Under the pieces are notes generated by a model, which made no database searches, was not told the DNA's origin, and saw only the letters and a program-made list of their open reading frames with translations. Made by a program: the position numbers and the translations under genes. Of a stretch of DNA of 64,000 nucleotides, positions 1 to 11,481 are shown piece after piece (position 1 is the first letter of the stretch; every line of letters begins with the position of its first letter). The DNA comes from Diprion similis (taxonomy: Eukaryota > Arthropoda > Insecta > Hymenoptera > Diprionidae), in contig NC_060114.1 in NCBI RefSeq assembly GCF_021155765.1, forward strand, positions 14,393,501 to 14,457,500. The letters are read 5' to 3'.

Positions 1-1760
1 GGCAAAAAAAGTTGGGATGAGAAAATTGCATAACTTACTGTACAAATTCCTTTTCCTTGTTGAACTCAGCCTCAGTGAGGGATAATAACGATGCTAAATC
101 TACTGCTAGACGGTAAAACACGATTGGTATCTACAATATCGTTGTAAGAATATTGAAAAAAAGTGTCCAAAAATGATTGCAGAAAATTATGAAAACCGGA
201 TTACATTAGAGTCAGTACATTGCTTTCCATACTTGGTTAGTCTGGGACAGCAGTTGACGAAATCATATGAATTGGACTAGAATTCGATAGCAGAATACTT
301 CCAGGAGTTATAAGACAGGAAGTAAATTTTGAAACGTTTATTTTTATTTTTCACATTTTTTTCGAAACGTCGTTTTTCAAAACGACGTGCACTCTTAAAG
401 GAGGAGTTTTCAAGCTATTCGTCTCAAATTTGAACACAGCTTTCTTCACCACATTCTTTATTTTGCTATGTACGATTTTTTTTTGGAAATTTTCATATTT
501 TTTTAAGGAAAAACTGTCAAAATAATGGGGTAAATTCGGAAAATTTTGTTCGAAGCGCCGCCATTTTGTCAATTTTGGTATGAATAAAATCTCGATAGCA
601 AGAGAGCGGCGTTCATACTGATTAATTGTATTTTTTTAAATTTTGTTTTAGATAATATTTACGGCCACAATCGTGTGCACCGTGAAGACTCCTTTTTTTT
701 CGAAGTCCTTTTTCAAACTTATTAAATCAATTTACAGAATATAAAAATAAACTTAAAAAATTTGTTTTCTGTTCTTTATGAGTGCTTTGATTTGACACGA
801 AAAATCAGATTGATTAGCGTATTTACACCGTCGAAGAAAAAAAATTCTGAAAATTGGCTGCTTTTTGACCCGTTAGACTAGCAAGCGGTCCAAGCTGCGC
901 TTTGCGATCTGGACCACGATTGCGACTGTTCTAATGATCCGAATACGAAAATCTAGGCATACTAGTATTCAAAAGACTATAAGGTCTATCGTCCAAACTA
1001 CGATCGATTGTTTTTTTTTCTAAAATTTTAATGATAATGGCTCAATTTCGTAACCTATCAAGTTTTTCATTTTTTCATTTTCAAAATTGTTCCACCCATT
1101 TGGAACATTTGAAAATAACTTATTCGAACTGATACGCAGTAACGTCGTTTAAAATCGAAGAAATAATTCAACTGAGATTTTTGTGTAAGAAAATATTAAC
1201 TCAAGCTAACGTTGAAAAAGATGCGAATGGCGCTTGTATTCTATTTTTTTCTTCCAGAATGAAAAATAAGACAGTTAGTTGGAATTTGAATTCAAAGGTT
1301 TCATAAATGTATCTAAATGTATGCCGTTTCCCCAAATCATGTCTTCTAATAATAATGAAAATAAAAATACAAAAATTGTACAAATTTTTTCAATACATCC
1401 GCATTATCAGTTTCTACTACTATCTATTATGGGGAAAATACTGCTGAAAATGGTAGAAACCTTACTCAGTTATTTGCGTAGAAGTTCGGGGGTGTATTAA
1501 AATCACATATCATCAATTATATTATTTTATCATTGAAAATAAAAAATTATACAAACCGGATGTCACATGCGTCACGCACGATGGCTTGCCGTCAGGTGAT
1601 TTTCTGCGGTTGGAATTGGAGAATTATTTAGCGTAGCAACATGCGAAAGCTTTTAGATATCTGGAGCAAGAGCAGCTTGCCAAGTAATCCTACGTACTCA
1701 ACGCTCGGAATCCAAAACTGAACTGAGCGAAGAACAGACCGCTCCATTCGATAACTCGGG
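1..1760 (-). pseudogene. Decayed relic of a serpin-gene copy
   Basis: No serpin reading frame survives here, but two parts resemble serpin A non-coding DNA in the same order and orientation. Bases about 95-330 match serpin A intron sequence at about 4150-4640 (shared blocks around ctactgctaga, cgattggtat, aatcatatgaatt and cttccaggagtt). The serpin A exon at 4356-4491 is missing from between these blocks. Bases about 1130-1760 match the serpin A upstream region at about 6960-8335 (shared atggctt.ccgtcaggtgatttt and aactgagcgaagaac-like blocks). Bases 1-60 also resemble the serpin B intron near 22280. I read this as a tandem serpin copy whose middle was deleted. Bases 331-1130 show no coding signal. 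The similarity was found by eye only. Confidence 0.55.
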
Positions 1761-2941
1761 CACACAAAAAAAATGTCTGATCCGACGGACGAGACCACCG
1801 TAGCTATAAGTTTACGGAGAAGATGAATCCCATTACGGTTTTAGAATAGCTCCATTGCTCCCAGATTTTGAATACCGATTTCTTCCTGTAACATTCGTTC
1901 GTCGATCTCGAATACTTTAAGATTTTTTGATGGGCAAGCGAGAGTGGAATGCCCTATAATGTGAATCAAAATCTGACTCAAAACTTAGAAATGTTAGTCG
2001 CAACTTCGACGATTCTCCGGATTTCATCATGCAGTTTACACACCATATTCTTGATACTTTAAAATTTTAGAATCGCGAATAGAAAGAACATCGATTTTCA
2101 AAATAGTCTACTCGGATGTGCCCCCTTAACGGCTTTGTAAATTTATTTAGGTAAGTGATGATTGTCAGTACAGAAAATTTCAATCAGACAATTATCCATT
2201 AGAATATATTTATTTCATATTGACAAATCTTATTTAAAAAAGGCGCTAACGACGTAAAATTTTGTTCGTGCTCCGTCTCAGGAAAATGCAATTTCTCTTG
2301 TATTTTCTGTGGTATTAAAGGATAAAAAATCACCGTAGTTTGCACTTCCAACTGGTGGAATCATCAGTTATAAATGTAGTAAATGTACAAATTGGAAATA
2401 AAGTACTAAAACCCTCTTGATTTTCACTTTCTTACAACACTCTGTAAAGGTGAAGTTAGCTTACATCCAGATGACTCATTACATCAATTCTAAATGCTCG
2501 AATCCTTACATTTTATATGAGCAAAATTGAAATTCCTTTTCAATTGTTTCAATATCACGTCTCACCAATTTTTTTACAAGTACATATAATATTTTTGACT
2601 CACAGCTGAATCCTATCGACACAAGTGACAATGCTTTCGAATATCCATAACTTGGAGATTACAAAATGACAAATCACCGCAGTTTTTAAATTCTAGAGAC
2701 AAACATCCAAAATGTGTAAAATTTATTCATAGGCAATTCACTCGATTCAACGTTGGTTATCAAAAATTAATTGAGGATGACGAGCACAAACATTAAAACT
2801 TATATTTGATGACACGTGGGAGGCATTCTGTCGAATGTATCGGTTCACCTCTTATATAGGAATGAACATGGTGATCTGTATTATGTTATTTACACCGAAG
2901 TTAACTGGCCATCGGTACTGATACCTTTGGAGTGATTTAAA
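1761..2941. other. Intergenic, no gene seen
   Basis: AT-rich sequence with only short, low-complexity open frames. There is no serpin cassette signature (a VDRPF-like motif) on the minus strand and no recognisable repeat. It lies downstream of the last serpin A terminal exon and may hold that gene's 3' UTR; an AATAAA-like hexamer on the minus strand occurs near 2721. Confidence 0.5.
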
Positions 2942-3099
2942 CTATAACGATGGATCTACCACATGGCCACTAAACAACGATACTATGTCTCCATCTTCAT
3001 CGGAGCTGCTTTGCGTCAAAGATACAATCATGTAAACAAATGGGTGGTCGACTGCTAGTTCAGCTGAAAATATCATGCATCGAGCCTGCAGCATTATTC
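2942..3099 (-). CDS. Serpin A alternative terminal exon 2 (RCL cassette, P1 Arg)
   Basis: The exon follows a tttcag acceptor and enters in the phase that completes the codon begun by the G at the end of the serpin A exon 4356-4491. It encodes 52 residues plus a TAG stop. The start reads GIMLQARCMI, so counting from the hinge the predicted P1-P1' pair is Arg-Cys. The serpin C-terminal signature follows as VDHPFVYMI, then an unusually long acidic loop (SSSDEDGDIV) before LFSG. It closely resembles the most distal serpin B cassette (9795-9952), including the RCMI motif and the long loop. It is 3' of the other serpin A terminal exon, so the two would be mutually exclusive. A trypsin-like target is inferred. 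Confidence 0.8.
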
Positions 3100-3715
3100 C
3101 TGAAACGTGAACATTATTTACATATAGTTTGTAATAATGCATAAGTAATTTTAATAGTGAGATTGTTTTGATAAACATAAATGAAATGCAGTACGATTTG
3201 ATTTCGGATTAAAAATTCTGTATGTATCGTAACTACAATAGTTTCTGGACATTATCTGTGACAACTGGAAGTTTTTCTTTTTTTTTTCAAATTCTTTCAC
3301 GTAACCAGACTTCACCAGATTCATCTGTAGCTAGTAATTACTTCTCACACGGTTCAGTAAAAAAGAATCGAAGTCATATTCTGAACAGTCACAGGTAGTC
3401 TGATAAATAAAGACAGTATTTCTAGTCTATCATATAACTTCATAGTATTATGTAGATTATATCTTCATGCGAGTTAATCAAGATATCAAGATTTCACTCA
3501 GTAACAGATAATACTTTATTGTGATATATTATGTACATTCAAAGCTAGTCATTTATATCGTAGTAAAAACTATGCCTGTAAAACAAGTTAATAATCGCGT
3601 ATAAGCACTACAATGTGCGTGACAGTTTGTGATGCAGTTAAAAAAAAGATCATAATTCCGAAAAGAGCTGGAATGAAATTAAGTTTCTGTCACAAAATTG
3701 ACAAACAAAATTAAT

Positions 3716-3861
3716 TTACATTAAGTCAGGTTCTCGAATAATTCCTGTGAATAAAGATATTCCAGTGCCGTGATGGTATATTGCATAATGACAAGGTCGA
3801 TCGACTTTGAATGTCAACGGGGGCTCCCCGATAAATGCGCACATTTTAACGACGACTATAC
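3716..3861 (-). CDS. Serpin A alternative terminal exon 1 (RCL cassette, P1 Met)
   Basis: The acceptor gtttag at 3862-3867 is followed by a phase-matched exon of 48 residues and a TAA stop. It starts [10 protein letters not shown], so the predicted P1 is Met with Cys at P1'. The signature [12 protein letters not shown] and the closing LFTGIIREP are standard for inhibitory serpins. It is the first terminal exon met by the splicing machinery after the constant exons. Confidence 0.88.
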
Positions 3862-6190
3862 CTAAACAAAAAAAGACAACTGTCTTGAACATTTCAACCA
3901 GCAAGTATTATTATTTATAAATCAAATAAGCAGTGTATGCAGAATTCTGAGGATGAAAGACATTTTATAGCTCATTTTGTTAATACGAAGATGCAGAAGA
4001 TTAGTGGTGAATTATGACATTTATTTTTGAATATAATTATACCTACGATAATTAATTGAAGTTGCGTGCAAATTAAGTTTAATTCATCTTAAATCAATAG
4101 TAACGTACATAATAAATATGCGATAAGAAATTGTGAAGGAAAAAAAACTACTGCTAGATCGTAGAACTCGATTGGTATATACAATATTGTTGTAAGAACT
4201 TTAAAAAGTATGTGAAACTAATGTCCAAAAAATATTGCAGAAAATTAAATGAAGCGAATGAAGAGGGAAATTGTAATATGTGATTGATGGAGGGAAGGTA
4301 CAGGATTGAATTAGGCTCAGCGCCCTGCTGTGATGTTCACAGAACTTTGACTTACCAGTCGCAGCAGCAGCTTCGCTACCTTCCTCGTTTACTTCAATGA
4401 ATGCTTTTTGAATGACTTTGCTAACTTGGAGTGGAACATCAGATATGCCAGAGAAGTCAGCCTCTTCTTCGAACATGTCGGTCATTCCGAGCTAAAAGGA
4501 GGCAACGTGTATAGTATTTAAAAAAATAATTGGTAGATCAAACTTCTTATGCTTATTGTTAGTTATTCTAGGATGGGACTTGTTAAAATCATATGAATTC
4601 GACAGGACCGCAGCGCCAAAAGTTAGTTAACTCCTTCCAGGAGTTCTAATATACCCAAGCCGATGCAGAGGAATTCGACCAGTTGCTTTTTACAATGAAA
4701 AGTTGCGTTGCGCTTTGTATGTTACCTTTTTTAGTGTCTCTTGGAGATCTAAAGTACTTTCTATCTTGAATTTTGGTAAGAAGAGCTCGACGTCGCTGGG
4801 ATACGATTTTTGCAAACTTTGTTTCAGATTTACTTGATGAAGATTGTCCTGAATTTTTTGGAGGCCGTTCACTTCGTACGGTACAATGATTATCATGCTG
4901 AGCTCGTCCCCCTGGAATAGAAAAAATTTATAACATTTAGTGAAGCAGATTATGCTACAAATCTCTGTTAGTGAATCACTAGATTGATTGATTGATTAAC
5001 ATCAATATTCACACATCCAATTAGTTCTCGAGTCTGTATACCTGGTATGGAATCTCGATGAATCTCGCACTCAATTCCGGAAGATCGCCAAATCGCAGTT
5101 TATGTTTTATAAACATGGTAGGTACACATTTTGTAGTGTGTTCATCGATGTGGAAAGGTCTATCCTTCGTCAAGGCGGGATTGAATTTTTTGTCCCATTG
5201 TCCCTTAAAATATACTGCGTTCACAAGTACCAATTTTGTGCATGAGTCGATGCTATCTGTAAACAGAGACTCGGTTAAACGTGTTAAAAAGTTCAATGAC
5301 TCCAGAAGTGCTTCATGCACGAGGGAGATTACAATTCCAACAAAAGTTGCCAGATCCAGTTACAAACATAAAGATTCACCTTCGGTAATCAAATCCTTAA
5401 TACGTTTGTTAGTTTTCTCCTCGCACCAAGTATTGATTGTTTTGGCAGCTTTTGTCGAGTCGTTGAAATCAACTTCCTCGCTCGAAGAGTAAAATTTTTC
5501 AGCGGTCAACACTTTGTACTCAGGTTTTACTTCAAACTGAGAAGCTGTGTATATTTTATTGGCAAGACGTAATTCCACTCCTTTCACAGCCTGAAAATAA
5601 TTCCTGTCAAATTCTTTCTAAAATAAAGGTGAAGTAGCAGAATATCACACGCAAGCATGAACAAAGTGAAACTGCTGCCGTGCAGGTCTTAGAAGCTATC
5701 AACATCAGAATAAATTCTTTGCATTACTTACGTTCAAGGTTTCGATAAGAGACTGATAACCAGATTGGCCTACTTCATTCTCAGTCGGAATGAATAAACA
5801 AGAGCGCATTTGAGTTGCGGTTCTGCCACCGGCCCCGTAGGCAGCCATCGCCAGCACTACCTGAGCGCTCAACGGCGACATGATTAAGTTGCCAGGTTTG
5901 TCATTACCGACGGTCTGAAATTTCAAAACATTGAAAAAACTGTGTTCAACAATCCGTACAAAGTTACAAAACTAATTAAAATCCTTGTAAATTTTATCAT
6001 TTACAAGTTTTGCAGTTCGAAGAGAAGAAAACATGAAATGTATATATAACATACAAATGTGTATCAGAGAATTTTTGTCATCATTAAAGAATCTGAGCGA
6101 AGTAATTGCATTTAAACATACCTTTAAAAAATTGTTACCAAATTGGCCAGTAGTTTCAGCTACGGCATGAAGTCCAACGTTTCCAGCCAT
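3716..6190 (-). CDS. Serpin A (proximal terminal exon form)
   Basis: A serine protease inhibitor of the serpin fold that traps its target protease through cleavage of the RCL. Coding exons on the minus strand: 6190-6122 (from ATG), 5914-5732, 5590-5380, 5266-5042, 4911-4726, 4491-4356 and 3861-3716, all with GT-AG borders, giving about 381 residues. Family marks are [10 protein letters not shown] near the N-terminus, [11 protein letters not shown], the shutter/breach segment [17 protein letters not shown], and [12 protein letters not shown] near the end. The proximal RCL exon reads GIVVVKMC, giving predicted P1-P1' Met-Cys. The odd point is the signal peptide. Serpins B and C encode one in the equivalent exon (up to 6243), but here that segment carries two in-frame stops (TAA at 6239-6241, TGA at 6200-6202). 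Translation would have to start at the ATG at 6190, predicting a cytoplasmic serpin, or else the copy is decaying. All later exons look intact. Confidence 0.85.
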
Positions 6191-6243
6191 ATCGTTGGCT
6201 CAAACTGCTATCGCAGCAGTAATATTGACAGACGGTAATTATA

Positions 6244-7585
6244 CTGAAACAGACAATCAGTGTTTTTCAGGAAATAATATAAATGCTAAACGAACTCTGC
6301 ATGAATTATTTCCGCTCCTTATCCTGCAGTGGAAATCGACCAAACTTCATGACTTCGACAAGTGAAACAAACGATAATTTCATAGGTGTAGTTCGAAGAA
6401 TCTGCATGCAATAGCATCATAACGAATTAGAATCATTGAGTGTTTCATCCAAGTGGGATTAGCACAGAGATTATTTTCATTTCTCACTTATCAAGCGTTA
6501 ATTATCAAACGTTGCCTCAGGTCGAGTGGAAAACAGGCTCATTTATCGATGATAAATACGATACCGGTGTACGCCTACGAACGAATCCTACGATCGTACT
6601 AGAAATGTTTGTGTGCTGTAATTCCTGCGTACGCAGTAGGCATGAGTCATCTGGAAAAACCGCTTCTCTTCGGCTAGACGACTAGCGATAGGGGGGGGAA
6701 ACGGCGTCGTTAGAATCCTAGCTGTATCTCACTTGTGCTCGTTTCTCTACCGTGGAAGGACTTTCTTCATCTACTAGACGAAGATATCAGATCCGAGTGA
6801 AACGGGTTTCCAGGATAAAAATAGGCTAGTTCCCAAATACGTTGCGCATACCAATCGTAGTACATATAAGCGCAACTGATGATCGCCATTAAAAAAACTT
6901 CTTTAGATTTATATCGGTAAAATTTTTCAACGTTTCGTGTGTTTTCTATGTGTACCGCAAGTCGTGAATACAGTAACGTTATTTGAAATTGAAGAAATAA
7001 CTGAGATTTTTCCACAAAAGAATATTAACATTATAAAAAAGTCTGGAAAAAGATGCAAATGACGCTATCATTCGTGTTCTGTCATTGAAACCAATAAATT
7101 TCCGTATTTCGAAAAATCTGTTCCAAATTTGAAGAAAAGAAAGCTATTTGGAATTCAAATTCAAAAGTTCGATAAATTTACTGGAACGTATGCTGTTTCA
7201 CCAAAGCATGTGTTTTATAAAGCTGATATAGGAATAGAAGAAGATGGAATCACGTTGCATTACTGGAATTAACTTATGTACCAATAGTCTGTACAGTTAT
7301 GAAAGATTATTTTTACTGCCATTGTATTCTCACTGCACAGCGATAAGCCGATATTAATTGTGTTACAATTATACCAAATAATGAAAATAAAAATGAAAAA
7401 AACCATAAGAAAAATTTTCCTACCCGCATTATTACTACATGTGCATGCAAACAGCATCACACGGTTTCTGAATCGATCAGCGACAATTGGATCACAAAAA
7501 CGTAAAAATTACATATCACCAATTACATTCATCATCTACAGTATACGGTTCAGTCGGAATGTTATGCATTTGAAATTCAAATTTT
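6244..7585. other. Serpin A upstream region
   Basis: Holds the 5' end and probably the promoter of serpin A, but I could not place a first exon or a core promoter. Bases about 6960-7560 match the relic region 1130-1520, with shared atgcaaatg/atgcgaatgg, gaattcaaattcaaa and tatgctgttt/tatgccgttt blocks. This indicates that the upstream DNA was duplicated together with the gene. Open frames here are short and shared by no recognised family. Confidence 0.4.
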
Positions 7586-8015
7586 TCGATACCACTATTT
7601 TTTTTTTTCTAATCGCTGTGGACGCATTGGAGGGGGGTCACCGGTAGTATAAATAAATCCAGAATTTTGGCCACATTCATTCTGCAGTAGCTTCAGCCGC
7701 CATCTTGAATGTATAAGGAATTTGTTTTCATTAAATAATCCATTCATTCTCGAATTTAAACTAAAAACGGTCAGACTAAACTTGTAGGAAATTTAACCTT
7801 ACGTGATTCAATCTTTTACAACTTTGGTATGAACAATATTTTGCCTACGATCGATATTTTCCGACGTAAGCCGTAAATTCAAGATGGCGGGCGAAGCTAC
7901 TGCAGCATCTGGTTGAAATTCTGGGCTTTTGTGCTGTATTTTGACTATCAAAGCCCCCCCCCCCCTCCCCCCCACCGCGGTGCTCGACAATTAGAAAAAG
8001 AATAATGGTATTGAA
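7586..8015. mobile_element. TIR (MITE-like) element in serpin A upstream DNA
   Basis: The two ends are imperfect inverted repeats: left tcgataccactattt...tttctaatcg, right its complement around attagaaaaagaataatggt. Inner inverted blocks include ccagaattttggcc/ggttgaaattctgg and gcagtagcttcagccgccat/atggcgggcgaagctactgc. A cytosine run lies at about 7952-7973. There is no transposase frame. It lies in a stretch absent from the homologous relic copy, so it inserted after the duplication. Ends are approximate. Confidence 0.55.
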
Positions 8016-8040
8016 ACATTGCCATTTCAGGTTTTTCTTT

Positions 8041-8132
8041 GGGGCCGTCCAGAAACTACGTTGTTAGTTTGAGGGGGGGGGGGGGGGGGGGGGCTAAAGC
8101 GCAAAACTGGTAACATAGTCCATGGACGGCCC
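8041..8132. mobile_element. Short MITE with gggccgtcc inverted ends
   Basis: A 92-bp element starting ggggccgtccagaaactacg and ending catagtccatggacggccc, so the ends are inverted copies of about 10-15 bases. It contains a guanine run at about 8072-8093. This end sequence looks like a class of non-autonomous insect DNA elements that I recall from several genomes. A T-rich run on both sides could include the target duplication. It sits right next to the 7586-8015 element. Confidence 0.6.
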
Positions 8133-9794
8133 TTTTTCTTTTTACAGAGCGGATGTTACAGTGACGCATGATGGCTTACCGTCAGGTGATTTTCTACGGT
8201 CGAAATAAAGGAGTGTGGGAGGTAGATAACAGAAATAAGAACAGCTTGGCAAATAATCCTACGTCCGCAAGGCACAGAATACAAGACTGAACTGAGAGCA
8301 AAGAACGCACTGTGCCGGTGGATAATCGGTGATTTCGGATTTGGAACTGTCAGTTTTAATTTCACCGTTTAAGATAAACGCGTTTACAGATAACCACACC
8401 TTTGATCGACGATAACTGATCGTATGACGCATCGAAACACTTGACGCTCTTATTAAAACACTTCTATACTTTGGCAACGACACCGAGTGAATCCATATAT
8501 TGCGCTTACACGTCTGCGGTTGAACATTAAAGTAACTCGAATAGGTGCAAGCGCGTAATATAGGACACCTCCATTCGAGAATATACATATCTAGATACGA
8601 GTTGCCGGTCTTTTCAGTACGCAATAGATTAGCAGGCTTAAAACCCACTCAATAATTTCACGTATCAGATGCGGGTCAGCGTTAACTACGCTGCTTAATT
8701 ATAGATATAGTCACATGTCGTGGACGTTCAGCGTCCATATAATACTTGGACAGAAAGTATGAAGAGGAGACTATAGTGAAATTTTGATAATATCGAATTT
8801 TTGATTTTTGAAACGATTAGAAAAGATGTGATCAAAAATTACTTCCAACAAAATTTCGATTATGGTCGTGTATGCGCAAGGAACTTTTGGCAGAAAATTT
8901 CTAGCGTACCGCTCCGAAAAGTTCATTGCGCATACACTTTCATCACAGGCGATTGAAATTTTTTTCAGGACATATAATACCATAATCTAAATTTTTTATC
9001 GCATCTTTTTTTTTTGATCATATCGTCAAAATTTCATCGAAGTCCCCCTTTAATTTCTTTACAAATAACATTTTTCACGATCAACGTTGATGTTTGCGAG
9101 TAATGATGATACCGTTAGAGAAATTTGGAGACATTTCTTTCAAAGAACAACTCTCTTCAAGTCCACTTCTTCCTGCTGGCTATCTTCCAGTGAGAAATGT
9201 GTAAACTCCTGTTATTCTGTTCCTCGGCGGTTTTATCTCCAAGTTTAAACAAATTGTATTAGTTTATTGATAGTCGAAGAAGGTATTTACAATTTTATCA
9301 ATTTTTCCAAGACTTACAGTCAAACTGTTTACTTCTTTTCCGTCTCTCGATCACATATGAAAAATTATACATTATCCCAGGGTATAATAATTCGCTAAAA
9401 TGATATATTTGCATTTTTATTATACATATATTATACTTTTATCAATGACAAATAATTGCATTAAATGTCGATCCACTTACACGTTATATATTTTCCATTT
9501 ATGGCACGTAGTGTACTTGCAATATTAGCATTAAATTGACACAACTATTCACTGGTACAATTTAGGACTGTTCTTATAAGTATCTCGGGATTACAAATCC
9601 CTTTACACTACATAAATTATTACTTTTATTCGCAACTATTAGAGTCGAGACACAATTTGGCATATATTGATTATTATTCTTTAGTTTTATCGTTTGGTAC
9701 AGTTGAGCTACCGAATCAGTTTTGCTAGATAAAGTTAATGTATTTCTACAACCCTGATTTAGCGTTAATAATCTACGTAAATATTCGGTAAAAA
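8133..9794. other. Spacer between serpin A upstream DNA and the serpin B cassette array
   Basis: Bases 8150-8335 match the relic at 1560-1760 and are duplicated serpin upstream DNA. The remainder has no cassette signature or domain that I can see. It should contain the 3' end of the distal-most serpin B transcript; an AATAAA-type hexamer on the minus strand lies near 9626. Confidence 0.4.
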
Positions 9795-9952
9795 TTATCG
9801 CACTGGATTTGTCACACGACCGGTGAACAATGGCACAATATTTTCTACCTGGCCTTCGGCAGTTTTGTGCAATGATGTGATCGCATAAAGGAACGGACGG
9901 TCAACTGAGAATGTTCGCGGAATTATCATACACCGAGTTTCCACAAACATTG
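9795..9952 (-). CDS. Serpin B RCL cassette 1 (distal-most, P1 Arg)
   Basis: Follows a tgtttcag acceptor in the correct phase; 52 residues plus TAA. It begins AMFVETRCMI, giving predicted P1-P1' Arg-Cys and a trypsin-like target. The signature is SVDRPFLYAI, followed by a long loop (TAEGQVENIV) and LFTGRVTNP. The Arg-Cys-Met-Ile core and the long loop match the distal serpin A cassette at 2942-3099, so the two are probably duplicates of one ancestral distal exon. Confidence 0.85.
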
Positions 9953-10470
9953 CTGAAACACAAATATCATTATTCGTCTACTTAGTATATCGGTGAATAG
10001 TTTTTTTTAGTAGAGAATCATTTTTGCGAGTTTAAGATTTATCCCACTTACGGTTAAAACACATGCTTATGAATAAGAAATTTTATTTTTCTGTACCATA
10101 ATGGAAACCAGGTATTTATTTTCTTCAATTCATTCGTAATTGACTACCTAATGATTAGTAGTTAAGCCCCAATGGCGTGAATTTTCGTTCGGTCTCGCGA
10201 TATCTCGATATAAAATTGTCTTATAGCGAATTATGTGTTTGCTGGGAATAGAGGTGATTAAATATACACGATAAGTTAGCCATGCGGTTGAATTTATTCG
10301 AATCTTTAATGATACGATTATAATTTTTTACCACAAAACAAAGCACATATCGAGCCGCTGATTAATTGATTTTGTCCAAATCTGTGTACTTAAGAAAGGA
10401 ACGTAAATATGTTGCATAAAAGTTTCGATTGAACGTGTTTTACGACACTTTCATCACTTTCGTCCAGTAA

Positions 10471-10598
10471 TTAGGGTCTGGCGAGCAGGCCGATGGCAAT
10501 GTTTACTCCGCTGGAAATATGTCTAATAGCGAAGAGCGCCGAGTGATCAACGTGAAAAACTTTTGTAACTCGTTCCATCTTGAATCTCAGAATGACCG
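10471..10598 (-). CDS. Serpin B RCL cassette 2 (P1 Lys)
   Basis: Follows a gcttgcag acceptor; 42 residues plus TAA. It begins AVILRFKMER, giving predicted P1-P1' Lys-Met. The signature is degenerate (FHVDHSALFAI), with Ser-Ala in place of Pro-Phe. It ends in IGLLARP. It is one of the shorter cassettes. The reading frame is open and phase-matched, so I treat it as functional, though the weaker signature leaves some doubt. Confidence 0.75.
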
Positions 10599-10879
10599 CT
10601 GCAAGCATGAGAAACAAAAAAAATAAATAACAAAGAATATTTTCGAGATATTGTTACACCCGGACATGAAATAATTGGCGATACTCTACACCACATTCAG
10701 GTTTGTTCTTGGATTGGAAACATTATGACAGATCGTGAGTCACGCTTATTATTATTGCAAGGATTTTATTCTTTGGACAATTACGAGCTTTTGTAAAGAT
10801 CGTACATAAAATCAATCTATATAAATTTAAAAACAGTAACACGATTATTCATTCATTATTAGTATCAGCCTCGGTGATG

Positions 10880-11013
10880 TCATAACGTGGGTGTGGTAAC
10901 GAGAGAAAAGAATATCAGGATCTCTCTCCACGTGACGATCGTTAGAAAAGGATGATCAATGTTCAGGCGTTGAGTATTTTCATCGAATAACAATCTGTAG
11001 CGCAATGTTTCAC
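10880..11013 (-). CDS. Serpin B RCL cassette 3 (P1 Arg, divergent)
   Basis: Follows a ttttag acceptor; 44 residues plus TGA. It begins GETLRYRLLF, giving predicted P1-P1' Arg-Leu. The signature NIDHPFLTI is recognisable, but the tail (FFSLVTTPTL) lacks the usual F-x-G, so it is the most divergent of the open cassettes. Phase and length fit the array. Confidence 0.6.
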
Positions 11014-11344
11014 CTAAAACAAATACAGTAGACGGTTATAACAGCATTAGAAGCATATCGATTAACGGTCAATGCTGGCATTAATATAGACTGACGATAA
11101 GTTGGGTATAAATTATTTCTTCCAAAAGAGAATAAAAAATGCCGACGTTGTTGAGTAAAACGAAAAATAAGCTGATGGACGTATAAAAATTTGTAAAATA
11201 AGACCCATGAGAGTGAAAAAAAATTATTCCCCCTTATGCAAAAATTATATCCAGAGACTGATTGTCTCGGGAATAATTTGAGGCAATGAATTTTAAGTAA
11301 GTGATAAATATTAACCGGTCTAATTATCGTATTTTCGTACCTTT

Positions 11345-11481
11345 TTACAGCCCCTTGTGCACTCCTGTGAAAATTGGTACATTTTGGGTTACAGATCTGA
11401 TTTCGTAATGGTAGGGACGATCGACCTTGAATACTGGAATGTTGTACGGTTCGAACAAACTGTAGGTCACTATCATGCCAA
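11345..11481 (-). CDS. Serpin B RCL cassette 4 (P1 Tyr)
   Basis: Follows a ttttgcag acceptor; 45 residues plus TAA. It begins VGMIVTYSLF, giving predicted P1-P1' Tyr-Ser, as expected for a chymotrypsin-type target. A complete signature FKVDRPYHYEI and ending IFTGVHKGL make this one of the best-preserved cassettes. Confidence 0.87.

Noticed and set aside
1279-1500. Plus-strand frame of 73 codons
   Set aside because: Lies in duplicated upstream DNA; the homologous region near 7150-7560 does not keep the frame.
5058-5492. Plus-strand frame of 144 codons
   Set aside because: It lies antisense to serpin A exons 4 and 5, whose coding frame and splice sites are well supported.
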